Both the position numbers and the translations under genes were made by a program. This document shows, piece after piece, positions 16,101 through 27,800 of a stretch of DNA of 43,071 bases; position 1 is the stretch's first letter, and the number at the start of each line of letters is the position of its first letter. Location of the stretch: positions 1-43,071 of the forward strand of contig JAUXTN010000113.1 in NCBI GenBank assembly GCA_030684355.1, in the 5' to 3' direction. The stretch is from Pseudomonadota bacterium (lineage in GTDB: Bacteria; Myxococcota_A; UBA796; SXON01). Below the pieces are notes generated by a model. It saw only the letters and a program-made list of their open reading frames with translations, was not told the origin of the DNA and did no database searches.

Positions 16101-17197
16101 CTACCTCCCCTTGCCGAGGAAGTCCTTGATGGACGCCATGATGGCCTCGCGGTCGGGGATCTTGGAGAGGACCACACGCTCGTCGGTGCCGTAGTCACCA
16201 CGCAGGTCGTTGTAGAACTGCCCGCTGCCGTACTCGCTCTCGACCTGCCCGTAGCAGAACAGGTTGACACTCTTGAGCAGGCGGTTCTTCAACAGGTCGA
16301 TGCAGGTGCGGGTGTCCGCGGCGGACCAATTGTCCCCGTCGCTGAACTGGAACAGGTAGATGTTCCACTCCTCCGGCGGGTAGAACTCGCTGATGAGGGA
16401 GTCCACCAGCATGTACGCCGAGGAGATGAGCGTGCCGCCGCTCTCCCGGGTGCGGAAGAACGTGTCCCGATCGACCTCGCGCGCCACCGCGTCGTGGATG
16501 ACGAAGCGTGTCTCGATGTGCTTGTAGTTGGCACGGAGCCACGTGTCGATCCAGAACGCCTCGAGCCGGACGATCTCCTTCTGTTCCCGCCCCATGGATC
16601 CCGAGACGTCCATCACGTAGAGGATGGCCGCGGCGGACTGGGGGTCGGACTTGCTGTTCCACGAGCGGAACCGCATGTCCTCCTTCTGCGGGATGAGGAC
16701 CGGATTGGCCCCGTTGTACGTGCCCCCGATGATCTCGCGCTTGAGGGCCTCGCGGAAGGTGCGCTTCTGGTGCCGAAGCGACCGTGGGCCCACCTTCGAC
16801 ACGCCGGTGTACTTGTCGCGCACCGACGTGATGTTCTTCTTCCCGCGCGGCTCGATCCGCGGCAGGTGCAGCTCTTCGCCGAGGATCTCGGCGAGCTCCT
16901 CGATGCTGATCTCGGCCTCGAGGAGGTGCTCGCCGGGGTTGTCCCCCGCCTGGCCGCCACCCTCCTCCGCGCCGTCGACCTTGTCGCCCTCGTCGCCGTC
17001 GCCCTGGCCGACCCCCCCGGTGGAGTTCTTGCCGTAGCGCAGGCGCGGGATGTTGATCTCGGGGAGCGGGATGCTGACGAACTTGTCGCCCTGCTTCCCG
17101 ATGATCTCCCCGCTGGACATGTAGCGCTTCAGATCCTTGCGGACGCGCCCCTTGACGATCTGACGGAACCGGTTGAGGTCGTTCTCGATGTTTAGGA

Positions 17198-17201
<4 letters not shown>
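16101..17201 (-). CDS. yeaH: YeaH/YhbH family (DUF444) protein with vWA-like domain
   Basis: 366 aa. The N-terminal 130 residues are basic and include the family segment [20 protein letters not shown]. The C-terminal half is a von Willebrand A-like domain: [10 protein letters not shown] supplies the Asp-x-Ser-x-Ser metal site (MIDAS). In E. coli, YeaG (PrkA) and YeaH act together in sustained nitrogen starvation. The GTG start overlaps the prkA stop by four bases (GTGA, 17198-17201) and two bases separate its stop from spoVR. A Gly/Asp/Glu-rich low-complexity insert at about 60-85 is specific to this copy. Confidence 0.93.
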
Positions 17202-19258
<2,057 letters not shown>

Positions 19259-19636
19259 GCACACTCCGTCGGTAACGAGCCGGTCGTTGGTAACGACCCG
19301 CTCGGGGGCCCCGCTGCTCGGGGGGAGTGGCGACGGAGCGAGGGCGAATCGCCCCATCGCGCACGGTTCGGGGGGCGAGAAAGAGCGTTTTGCGAGGCGG
19401 TGCCAGGGCAGGTCGGATTCGAGCGCGCAAAGAGCGGGGCGGCGAGAATCGGTGTCGCTCGAATCGAGGTCGCTATCGGTGTCGTCGATGAAGTCAGCGT
19501 CGATGAAGTCAGCGTCGATGAACCCAGTGTCGCACATCGGTTGAGCAATCGCGACCCATACCGGAGACACGTGGAGGCCATCCCATGTTCCACGCTGCTC
19601 CACTGCGGCATGAGATACGCACCGGACCGAGGCTTG
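19259..19636 (-). promoter_or_regulatory. prkA operon leader region with 15-bp repeats
   Basis: 378 bases between prkA and the rhodanese stop, the likely control region of the stress operon. A tandem repeat with unit TCGATGAAGTCAGCG lies at about 19485-19527 (nearly three copies). Read on the minus strand in frame with prkA it would give [13 protein letters not shown] followed by many Asp/Ser, so it is either an untranslated repeat or part of a small acidic leader. No promoter can be assigned with confidence; a near-miss sigma-54 pattern at 19391-19406 has the wrong spacing. Confidence 0.45.
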
Positions 19637-20380
19637 TCACTCCGGCTGGGTGCGGGCCCACGCCCACCAGGAACCGTCGTTGTTGGCCACCGTGTAGCCG
19701 TGCGCCGTCAGGGCCGCCCAGGCCATGCCACTGCGCACGCCCCCCGTGCAGTAGACGACCAGTGGGATGTCACGCGGGAGGTCGGGCGGGTTCGCGAAGA
19801 GCCCGCGCCAAGGGACGTTGCGGGCGCCGGGGATGTGCCCGCCCCGGGACTCGCGGAACTTCCGGGCGCCCTCGAATTCGTCGGGATCCCGCACGTCGAG
19901 CAGCACGGGGGGGTGACCCGCCGCGAGGGCCGCCGCGAGGGCCTCGGTGCTGACGCGGAGGTCGGTCCGGGGCGCCGCGGTGAGCGTGCCGGGGACGGCC
20001 CGGGCCGGGAGCCGCTCCCGCACGCCGGTCCACGCGGGCATGCCGCCCTCGAGGATGTGTACGGCGCGGTGGCCGAGCCAGGTGAGGTCCCAGGCGACCC
20101 GGCCCTCTTCCCCCCAGGCGTTCGCCCACGCCCCGACGACGAGGACCGGCCGCGCGGCGTCGACCCCGAGGGCGGCGTAGCGTTCCGCGACGGACTCGGG
20201 CGGGCCGAGGACCCCCGAGAGCGGGCCGCCGACGGTGTTGGCCTTCCAGTCGACCCGGACCGCGCCGGGTACGTGGCCGGCCAGGTACGCGGTCATCGGG
20301 CGGGTATCGAGGATGGTGGCGCCGTTCGCCACGAGGGCGGCGGCGGAGGGGGGATCGATGAACGGGGGGCCGAGCGGCAT
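19637..20380 (-). CDS. Two-domain rhodanese sulfurtransferase
   Basis: 247 aa. Tandem rhodanese domains. The first (about 5-115) is inactive, with ILDTRPMTAYLAGHVPGA and no catalytic cysteine. The second (about 130-240) has LLDVRDPDEFEG, GHIPGARNVPW and the active loop YCTGGVRSGM with C211. Thiosulfate and 3-mercaptopyruvate sulfurtransferases share this plan; the CTGGVR loop does not settle the donor but is closer to thiosulfate/other types than to the CG(S/T)GVTA of mercaptopyruvate enzymes. Cytoplasmic. It lies upstream of prkA on the same strand, separated by 378 bases, and diverges from the glycoside hydrolase gene. Confidence 0.9.
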   Translation of the reverse strand: MPLGPPFIDPPSAAALVANGATILDTRPMTAYLAGHVPGAVRVDWKANTVGGPLSGVLGPPESVAERYAALGVDAARPVLVVGAWANAWGEEGRVAWDLTWLGHRAVHILEGGMPAWTGVRERLPARAVPGTLTAAPRTDLRVSTEALAAALAAGHPPVLLDVRDPDEFEGARKFRESRGGHIPGARNVPWRGLFANPPDLPRDIPLVVYCTGGVRSGMAWAALTAHGYTVANNDGSWWAWARTQPE

Positions 20381-20646
20381 GGGACGGAGGTATAGGCACC
20401 CGGGAGGTCACGGCGAGTAAAAAGGACGGTTCGTGGTGGAAGGCCGGGGAGTCGGCGCACCCGCGGTCCGCCTCCGAAGCCGTGCCGGAGCATCCTCGGC
20501 CGTGCTCGCGGTTTCTTCGCGCTTACGCCCCCCGCGGACGCCCCCCCGAAGCGGTCCCTCCTCGGCGCGTCGGAGGCGCCCCCCGCGACGCCGTCGAGGC
20601 GGCCGCGCGACTGGAGCACCGGAGGGTGTTCGGCTACATCGAAGGG

Positions 20647-23202
20647 ATGCTCCTCCCCTCCCTGTTCGCGATTTTCGGGGCGTCCGCGTTCGCGGCGGAT
20701 CTCGCGCTCGCCCCCCTGGTGAACCGTGACCTCGTGGCCGGCGCCGGGGCCGACGCCGCCTGCTTGAAGAGCAAGGCGGAGCCGAAGCTGCCCGGCGCCA
20801 TCGACCTCCCCGTGGGTGCGCCCGCCGAGACCGTGTCGCTCACGTGGGTGGTGGAGGGGCCCGCCGCCGCGCAGGGGCCGGCCCTCCGCGTCACGCTGGC
20901 GTTCGCCGACGGCGTGGAGCTCCCCATCCGCCTGCGGTGGGGCCAGGACATCCTCCCGGAGCCCGTGGTGCTCCGGCAGGGGGTGCCGGTGTCCATCGGC
21001 GTCGACACCGACGGCGTGCCGGTGGTGGGGACACGCTGGGTGGTGCCGACCGGGCGGCCCGACGTGGCGCTCACCCGCGTACGCGTCGACGCCCCCGATC
21101 CCTCCCACACCATCTGCATCGCGGCGGCGGCGACGAACGTGCCCGCGCTCGCGGACGTGGTGGAACATGACACGTCGAGCTGGTACCCCTTCGTGCCCGC
21201 CTGGAACGTCACGGGGCCCATCCCCCAGGCGCTCCCCGTCGAGGGGCCGGTCGGGAAGCACGGGTTCGTGAAGCAGGGTGCCGACGGCCACCTGGTCTTC
21301 GAGGACGGCACGCCCGCGCGCTTCTGGGGCATCAACATCGTCGGGGGCCCGGCCTTCCCGCCCAAGGAGGACGCCGAGGCCTACGCCCAGACGTTGGCCC
21401 GGCTCGGGTTCAACCTCGTCCGCCTCCACCACATCGACACGGACGCGCCCAATGGCGTCCTCAACCCCAAGCGCGGGCAGCCCGGCCAACCCGAGTTGGA
21501 CGCCGAGCAGCTCGACCGGCTCGACTTCTTCGTGAGCAAGCTGCGCGAGCAGGGGCTGTACCTGTTCCTGGAGGTCGCCACCGCGCGCAACTTCACCGCG
21601 GCGGACGGCGTGCCCGATTGGGCGCCCGGCGTGCCGAGCGGACACAAGCTCTCCACCATGTTCGTGCCGGGTTGGACGGCGCGCTACGACGAGTGGTTCC
21701 GCACCTTCTGGGGCCGCACGAACCCGTACACGAAGCTGCGCATGGCGGACGATCCCATGGTCGTGACGCTCGAGCTCTCCAACGAGCACTCGCTCCTCGC
21801 CAACTGGGGCTTCGGCATCGAGAACCTGCCCCCCGCCCACCTCGCCGCGCTCGACGCGCGCTGGAACGAGTGGCTGCGCAAGCGCTACCCCGACGACGCC
21901 GCGGTCGCCGCCGCGTGGAGCGGCAGCGCGCACCCGGGCCTCTGGGGCGGGGAGTCCCTCGCGGCGGGAACCCTGGCGCGGGAGCCCCGCTATCCCCCCT
22001 CGTTCGACCGCTGGCCCGCCCGCCGCACCGCGGATCTGTACGCGTTCTACGCCGAGGTCGAGGACGGCTGGTACCGCCACCTCGAGCGGGAGGCCAAGAC
22101 GCTCGGCTTCCGCGCGCCGATCGTGCCCTCGATCTCCTACGACCTGCCCCACATCCAGGTGATCCGCGATGCCTGGCGCTACTCCGACACCCACTTCGAG
22201 TGGGACTACATGCACGACAACACGACCACCGGGCACAGCGCGCTGGCGACCCCGGAGGCGTTCCTGGGGCGGCTCTCCACCGCGGTCGAGGGCCACACCG
22301 TCTCCATCTCCGAGCTGGGGCACCCGGGGCCGAACCCCTACCGGGCCGAGGGGGCGTTCTTGTGGGCGTCGCTCGCGTCGCTCCAGGATTGGGACATGGT
22401 CGTGTGGTTCAGTTGGGCGGACTCCGCGTTCACGCGCGAAGTGAAGACGCTGGCCCACTGGGCCGAGCTCCGCACGGCCCCCGTGCTCCTCGCGCAGATG
22501 CCCGCGGCGTCCTCGGCCTTCCGGGGTGGGTGGATCCCGCGCGCGCCGGGCGAGCTGCCGTTGCACGTGTCCGGGCCGGTGGCGCGGCTCGAGAGCGGCG
22601 ACGCCGACCTCGTCCGGCGGCCCGCCAACTTCCAGCCCTGGGGCCTCCTGGACGCCGCCACGGCGCTGCGCCAACGGGTGCGCACGTCCTTCGCGAAGAC
22701 GCCCCCCGAGGTCGTCCCGGGCGCGCCGGCCGCGGGCATGGGGTGGTGGGCGGACCCCGGCCTCCTCTTCATCGACCAGCCGACGCTGCAGGTGCGCGTG
22801 GGCCCCCCGGAGGCGGCGGATCGATTCGGGGACGGCATCCGCGCCCTCTCCAAGCTGGAGGTCGCGCTGGACGGGTGGGCGGCGGTGTCCCTCGCGTCCG
22901 CCGACGGCGCGCCGCTGGCTCGCTGCACGTCCGCGCTCCTCACCATCGGCACCCAGCAGGAGGCCAGCCACATGGCGTTCTCCGCGCGGGACACCATCGT
23001 GGCGTCGCTCGGGGTGGGCCCCGTGCGCGTGCGGCCCGCGGTGGGCGCGGTGCGGTTCGCCTGGCCGCGCAAGCCCACCGTCACCGTGCTCGGCGAGGAC
23101 GGCACGGCGCTGGGCACCGTGGCCGTGCGGGCGGCGAAGCGGAAGGGGTGGTGGGAGATCGAGACAACCGGCGTAAAGAGCCCGTGGATGGTCGTTCGGT
23201 AG
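20647..23202 (+). CDS. Secreted clan GH-A glycoside hydrolase
   Basis: 851 aa. A short signal peptide (MLLPSLFAIFGASAFA) directs export; its lack of positive N-terminal charge leaves the exact start uncertain (GTG 20626 follows a GGAGG directly). Residues about 30-200 form a beta-rich N-terminal part. Residues about 215-610 are a TIM-barrel: FWGINIVGG, LGFNLVRLHHID, then ELSNEHS with acid/base E380 after N379, and SISELGHPG with likely nucleophile E556. This Asn-Glu plus Glu arrangement is that of clan GH-A, nearest to GH5-like beta-glycanases. The C-terminal 240 residues are beta-sandwich-like. Substrate unknown. It is followed by a CotH-type lipoprotein. Confidence 0.85.
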   Translation: MLLPSLFAIFGASAFAADLALAPLVNRDLVAGAGADAACLKSKAEPKLPGAIDLPVGAPAETVSLTWVVEGPAAAQGPALRVTLAFADGVELPIRLRWGQDILPEPVVLRQGVPVSIGVDTDGVPVVGTRWVVPTGRPDVALTRVRVDAPDPSHTICIAAAATNVPALADVVEHDTSSWYPFVPAWNVTGPIPQALPVEGPVGKHGFVKQGADGHLVFEDGTPARFWGINIVGGPAFPPKEDAEAYAQTLARLGFNLVRLHHIDTDAPNGVLNPKRGQPGQPELDAEQLDRLDFFVSKLREQGLYLFLEVATARNFTAADGVPDWAPGVPSGHKLSTMFVPGWTARYDEWFRTFWGRTNPYTKLRMADDPMVVTLELSNEHSLLANWGFGIENLPPAHLAALDARWNEWLRKRYPDDAAVAAAWSGSAHPGLWGGESLAAGTLAREPRYPPSFDRWPARRTADLYAFYAEVEDGWYRHLEREAKTLGFRAPIVPSISYDLPHIQVIRDAWRYSDTHFEWDYMHDNTTTGHSALATPEAFLGRLSTAVEGHTVSISELGHPGPNPYRAEGAFLWASLASLQDWDMVVWFSWADSAFTREVKTLAHWAELRTAPVLLAQMPAASSAFRGGWIPRAPGELPLHVSGPVARLESGDADLVRRPANFQPWGLLDAATALRQRVRTSFAKTPPEVVPGAPAAGMGWWADPGLLFIDQPTLQVRVGPPEAADRFGDGIRALSKLEVALDGWAAVSLASADGAPLARCTSALLTIGTQQEASHMAFSARDTIVASLGVGPVRVRPAVGAVRFAWPRKPTVTVLGEDGTALGTVAVRAAKRKGWWEIETTGVKSPWMVVR

Positions 23203-23216
23203 GGGGCTGGGCCCCC
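23202..23216 (+). terminator. Possible hairpin at the glycoside hydrolase stop
   Basis: GGGGGC (23202-23207) and GCCCCC (23211-23216) with loop TGG begin at the last base of the stop codon. Short and without a T-run; a weak candidate. Confidence 0.3.
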
Positions 23217-23301
23217 CGCCCCCAGTGGGGAAGACATGTCCCCGGCGGGGGAGGGTGCGGGGCGGCGCCCGGGTGTGTACCCTCCTTGGAGGGGAGACGA
23301 C

Positions 23302-24558
23302 GTGCAAAGCTGGATTGTTTTGTCATTGGTCGCTTGCCGGGGGGAGATGCTCGACCGCGACTCCGCCTTGCCGCCGGTCTCCGACATCGGGGCGCGCGAA
23401 CCCCAGGAAGAGGCTCCGGAGCCGGTGATCGCGGGCGCCGACACGGTCCGCATGGGCCCGGGGGAACGCCCGACCCGCGCCGACATGACGGACGACGCCC
23501 TCTTCGAGGAGGGCATCATCCATGACATCTACCTGGCGTTGGACGAGGACGCGATCTCCTCGTTGGGAGACACCCCCGACGTGGACGTGATGGCGAAGTT
23601 CGGGTTCGACCAATACGGTGCCGAGATCCCGGTCGGGGTGCACCTGAAGGGCACGTCCTCGTTCCGGACCCTGTCCGGAAAGGCCGCGTTCAAGATCGAT
23701 TTCCACGAATGGAACCCGGAGGCGCGGTTCCATGGCCGGAAACGAATCACGCTCAACAACATGGCGCAGGATGCCACCATGCTGCACGAGCACGTCTATT
23801 ATTGGTTGTGCGGCGAGCTGGGGCTCCCCGCGCCGCGCCACAGCTACGCGCGCGTGTGGGTCAACGACGAGCCCTACGGCCTCTACGGGTTGCTGGAGAC
23901 GATGGACGAGCAGTTCATCGACCGGGTGTGGCCGAACGACGACAAGGGCACGCTCTACGAGGGCGAGGCCGGCAACGACTTCACCGAGCAACGCGGGGAC
24001 TTCGGCGTGGAGGAGCTGGGGCTGCCCGGCTTCGAGGTCGAGGCGCTCATCGCCACGGTGCTCGCGACCCCGCCCGACCAGTACCTCGCCATGCTCGAAG
24101 CCAACTTCGATGTGGACGCGCTGTTCGGCTATTGGGCGGTCGACATCATCACCGGCAACGTGGACGGCTACGCGTTGAACTTCAACAACTTCTTCGTCTA
24201 CGGGGCACCCAAGGCGCGCCGGTGGACGCTCGTGCCCGCGGGCACGGATCGGAGCTTCGTGGATGCCACCGGTGGCATCCGTGGCTCGGGTTTCCGGCGG
24301 TTGTCAGGCGCCCTGGTGCTCGGGTGCCTGGACGATCCGGCGTGCGTCCCCCGCCTCGACGCGCGCATCCGCGAGGTCATCGACGCGTGGGACGCCCTCG
24401 ACGTCCCCGGCGTGGCCGCCGCGATGGTGGCGGTGGTCGGTCCCGAGTGCGAGGCGGATCCCAAGCGGGACCGCCTCTGCCGCAGCGCCGAGATCCTCGA
24501 CTTCATCGGGCCGCGCGCGGCGAAGATCCGGGCGGATCTCGACGAAGAGGAGGATTGA
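23302..24558 (+). CDS. CotH-family protein kinase-like lipoprotein
   Basis: 418 aa. GTG 23302 is chosen because GGAGGGGAG ends five bases upstream and the frame then opens with a lipoprotein signal, MQSWIVLSLVACRG, lipobox Cys at 12. The CotH domain (about 70-400) shows GVHLKGTSSFRTLSGKAAFKIDF (ATP-binding Lys region), LNNMAQDATMLHEHVYYWL, NDEPYGLYGLLETMDEQFI, and GNVDGYALNFNNFFVY followed by GTDRSF. In family members with kinase activity (B. subtilis CotH) spore-coat proteins are phosphorylated. The usual Trp-Asp-Leu-Asp segment is Gly-Thr-Asp here, so activity is uncertain. Anchored on the outer side of a membrane; adjacent to a secreted glycoside hydrolase. Confidence 0.88.
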   Translation: MQSWIVLSLVACRGEMLDRDSALPPVSDIGAREPQEEAPEPVIAGADTVRMGPGERPTRADMTDDALFEEGIIHDIYLALDEDAISSLGDTPDVDVMAKFGFDQYGAEIPVGVHLKGTSSFRTLSGKAAFKIDFHEWNPEARFHGRKRITLNNMAQDATMLHEHVYYWLCGELGLPAPRHSYARVWVNDEPYGLYGLLETMDEQFIDRVWPNDDKGTLYEGEAGNDFTEQRGDFGVEELGLPGFEVEALIATVLATPPDQYLAMLEANFDVDALFGYWAVDIITGNVDGYALNFNNFFVYGAPKARRWTLVPAGTDRSFVDATGGIRGSGFRRLSGALVLGCLDDPACVPRLDARIREVIDAWDALDVPGVAAAMVAVVGPECEADPKRDRLCRSAEILDFIGPRAAKIRADLDEEED

Positions 24559-24571
24559 GGGGCGCTGACGA

Positions 24572-24598
24572 TAGCCAGGCCGTGCGGCGGCCTGGCTA
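24572..24598. terminator. Terminator hairpin overlapping the DUF1059 stop codon
   Basis: TAGCCAGGCC (24572-24581) and GGCCTGGCTA (24589-24598), a perfect inverted repeat with a seven-base loop, between convergent genes. The right arm contains CTA 24596-24598, the TAG stop of the minus-strand gene. A related hairpin with the same embedded stop lies at 36084-36114. Confidence 0.7.
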
Positions 24599-24805
24599 CG
24601 CGACCGGAGCGACCGCCCGCTCCTCGCGGAGCATGCCCCGGATCGTCTCGCGCAGCTCGGGCGTGTCGGGGTGTCCGTGCGCGGAGATGGCGTGGGCCAC
24701 GGCGCAGTCGAGCACCTCACCCTCCGTGCCGGCGATGGTGAGGCTACAGTTGGTCGCGCTCGGAAAGAGCCGGCAATCGGCCACGTACCGCTTCGTATCC
24801 GCCAT
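24596..24805 (-). CDS. DUF1059-like small protein
   Basis: 69 aa. Contains RYVADC, NCSLTIAG, and EVLDCAVAHAISAHGHPD, the pattern of DUF1059 small proteins (Cys-rich start, then a helix with Ala-x-His-Gly). No cofactor or activity is known for the family. The ATG at 24805 has GGAGG five bases upstream. It lies 90 bases downstream of the large kinase gene on the same strand and converges on the CotH gene. The stop codon is inside a terminator stem. Confidence 0.75.
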   Translation of the reverse strand: MADTKRYVADCRLFPSATNCSLTIAGTEGEVLDCAVAHAISAHGHPDTPELRETIRGMLREERAVAPVA

Positions 24806-24895
24806 TTCATCCTCCCTGGGTCCTCCCAAGAGAAGCACGCGAGGGGACACCGACGTCGGACCCGGGTGACACCGGTGCTCGATCAGGGTGCCCGA

Positions 24896-27800
24896 TCAGC
24901 TCGCCGCCATCCGGCCCCGCCACGCCCGGACGTTGGCTTCCCGCTCGCTGCGCCCCAACGCGGCCCACTGGGCCTCCGCCAGCCGCAGCGCCGCGTTCGC
25001 CCGGCCAGGCTCCCCGATCTTGCGCGCCGCGCGCTCCATCACCTCGGCGATGTCGGGGTCGACGAGGTCGGTGGCGTCGAGCAGGGCGACGGCGCGGGCG
25101 AGGTGGGCGTCGAAGGCGGGGCCGTCGCCGAGGAGGGCGTCCACGGAGACCCGCGCGGCGAGGGCGAGGCCGGCGAGCCGGGGGTCCTCGTGGCGCTCGG
25201 CGTGGGCGCGGGCGGCGTCGAGGACCGTGCGGGCGTCCGCGGGGCGGTCCAGGACCGTCAGGACCATGCCGAGGCGGACCAGCGGCATCCCGACGTCGTC
25301 GGAGCCCGCGGTCTCCAGCGTGCGGAGCGCGGCGCGGTAGCCGCCCACGGCGTCCTCGAGCTCCCCGCGGTTCCGGGCGATCTCCGCGCGGATGAAGACC
25401 GTCTCCGCCTGCCCGATCTTGTTCTGGAGGCGGCCGTAGAGCGCCTGGGCCTCGTTGATGAGCCCCTCCGCGACCTCGAGCGAGCCCGTACGGCGGGCGG
25501 CCTCGGCGCGGAGCCGCACGCAGTCCGCCAGCCGCCGCTCGTCCCCCGCGCGGAGCAGCGCGACCTGGGCCTGCTGGAGCAGGCGCGACGCCCGGTTCAG
25601 CTCGCCCATCTGCAGCGCCAGCGCCCCCAGCGCGAAGCCGCACCCCGCCGCGCCCCGCTCGTTCCCGAGGCGCTCGAAGAGCGTGCGGGCCTGCTGGACG
25701 AGCTCCAGCGCGCGCGACGGGGCCCCGCGGGCGAGCGCGACCTCCCCGGAGAGGAGCAGCGCGTCGGGGAGGAGCGTGGTCCAGCCGTGGCGGCGGACCT
25801 CCGCGAGGATGCCATCCGCGCGCTGGCCGGCCATCACGGCTTGCCCCTGCCGCAAGTGGAGCCAGGCATGGAGGAGGCGGCCTTCGCCCCACCGGGGGTC
25901 GCTGGGGGGCGCGCCGAGGCCGCGCAGGGCCTCCTCGCGGGTGGCCAGGAGCGCGAACCCCGCCCGGAACTCGCCGCGGGTCGAGCGCTCGCGGGCCGCC
26001 CGCATGAGGAAGCCCAGGGCGTCCTCGTAGGCCCCGGCGGCGAGGAGGTGGCGGCCCAGGCGCTCGGCGAGCGCGATGGTGCCGTGCCGATCGAGGAGGA
26101 TGGCGGCGCAGGCGCGGTGGGCGGCGGCGGCCCGGCCGGCCTCGACCGCGCCCCGGGCGATGCTCTCGCGCAGCATGCCGTGGGAGAACTGCCAGACGAG
26201 CTCCTCCTCGTCGCGCTCGACGGGGGAGATGAGCCGCTCCTGCACGAGCTTCTCGACGAGCCCGGGGGCGATCGCGAGGTCCGCGGCGGCGCACGCGCGG
26301 CGCCATTCGCCCTCGTCGACCTCGGGGCCGAGCGCGGCGGCGATCTCGAGCACCGCGCGGGCGGGGGTGGCCCGGGCGCCCATCGACGCGAGGGCCCGGT
26401 TGAGCCGCGCGGCCCAGGTGGCGTGCAGGTCGTCGGGGAGCTCGGCGCGGGCGCCGGGGCGCAGGCTGAAGCCGTCCTCGCCCGCTTCGAGGATGCCGCG
26501 CGCGACCCAGTCCCCGACGAGCTTCACCGCGAACGCGGGGTTGCCGCCGCTCCGCGCGCGCACCTGGTCCGCCAGCGCGCCGCCGAGGCCGAGCAGGCCC
26601 TCGATGAGCGCCACCTGCTCGTCGTCGCCGAGGGGGCGCACCTCCAGCCAGGTCGCGACCGCGCCCAGCCCCATGAGCTCGGAGAGCTGGAGGGCCTCCA
26701 CGGGCCGCTCCGCGAGCGCCTCCGCGCGGGCGGTCAGGACGAGCAGGATCGGCGCCGGGTGGGTCTCCTGGGTGCGCAGCACGTGCGCGGCGAAGGCGAG
26801 GGCGTCGCTGCCCCACTGCACGTCCTCGAGCCGCACGATGACGGGGCGCGCGGCGCTGGCGCGCTCGACCACGCGGCGCACGAGGGCGTGGCGCTCGGCG
26901 GGGCCGTCGAGCCCGAGGGTGTCGTCGGGGTCCGCCGGCGTGGGGCACACGAGCTCGGCGAGGCTCTTCGCTTCCGCGCTGTCGGTGACCCCCTGGGCGC
27001 GCAGCCGCGACTCGATGCGGGCGCGCACGTCGGCGGGCGCGAGCGCGCTGGTTACGAGGTGCTGGGCCACCATCGCGGGGAGGGCCTCGGCGGGGTCCGC
27101 CGCCGTCGATTGGGGCGGCGCGGCGTGCTCGATCACCATCACCTCGGCGCCGCCGACCTCGTGCGCGCGCTCGCACAGCCACTGCGCGAGCCGGGTCGTG
27201 CCGCTGCCCGCGGGGCCGTGGAGCAGCACCAGCCGCGCGGACCACGTGCGGTGGACCTCCTGGAGGGCGTCCCACAGCCGATCCCGCTCCGTCTCGCGCC
27301 CGACCATCGGCACGTCGCGCAGGGTCCACAGGCCGAGGCCCGCGCCGACGAGCCGCATCGGCATGCGCGGGGGCTCGGCGGTGCGCCAGTCCTGGGGCAA
27401 CAACCCGCCGGGATCGCGCGAACCGTCGAGGGTGAGGAGCGCGACCGCGGCGTCCGCGGCGCGTTGGAGGCGGCGCGCGGGGTCCTTCTCGAGCAGGCGG
27501 CCGAGCCACGCCACGAACCCCGCCGGCACATCGAAGCGGGGCTTGAACGCCGGGAGCGGCAGCTCCTGGTGCGCCATCGAGAGCACCTCGGGGGGGCGCT
27601 TCTGGCCGTAGGGAGGGTCCCCCGCCGCGAGGCGCCACGCGAGGCATCCCAGCGCGTAGAGGTCGGTCCAAGGACCGTAATTCCGCCACTCGCGTCGGAA
27701 CTGCTCGGGTGCCATGTAGGCGGGCGTGCCGGTGACGACGGCGCGGTTGCGGCCCTCGGCCTCGAGCGCGAAGGCGAGGCCGAAGTCGGTGAGCTTCACG

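Noticed and set aside
19391..19406. Sigma-54 promoter upstream of prkA (TGGCAC ... CGCAA on the minus strand)
   Set aside because: The GG and GC elements are nine bases apart and not ten, and the -12 half is poor. yeaG-yeaH of E. coli is sigma-54 dependent, so it was worth looking, but this site does not fit.
19259..19603. N-terminal 115-residue extension of PrkA
   Set aside because: The frame is open, but the composition (Asp/Ser then Pro/Ser-rich) is unlike PrkA, known members begin near residue 1 of the shorter form, and a good ribosome site lies before ATG 19258.
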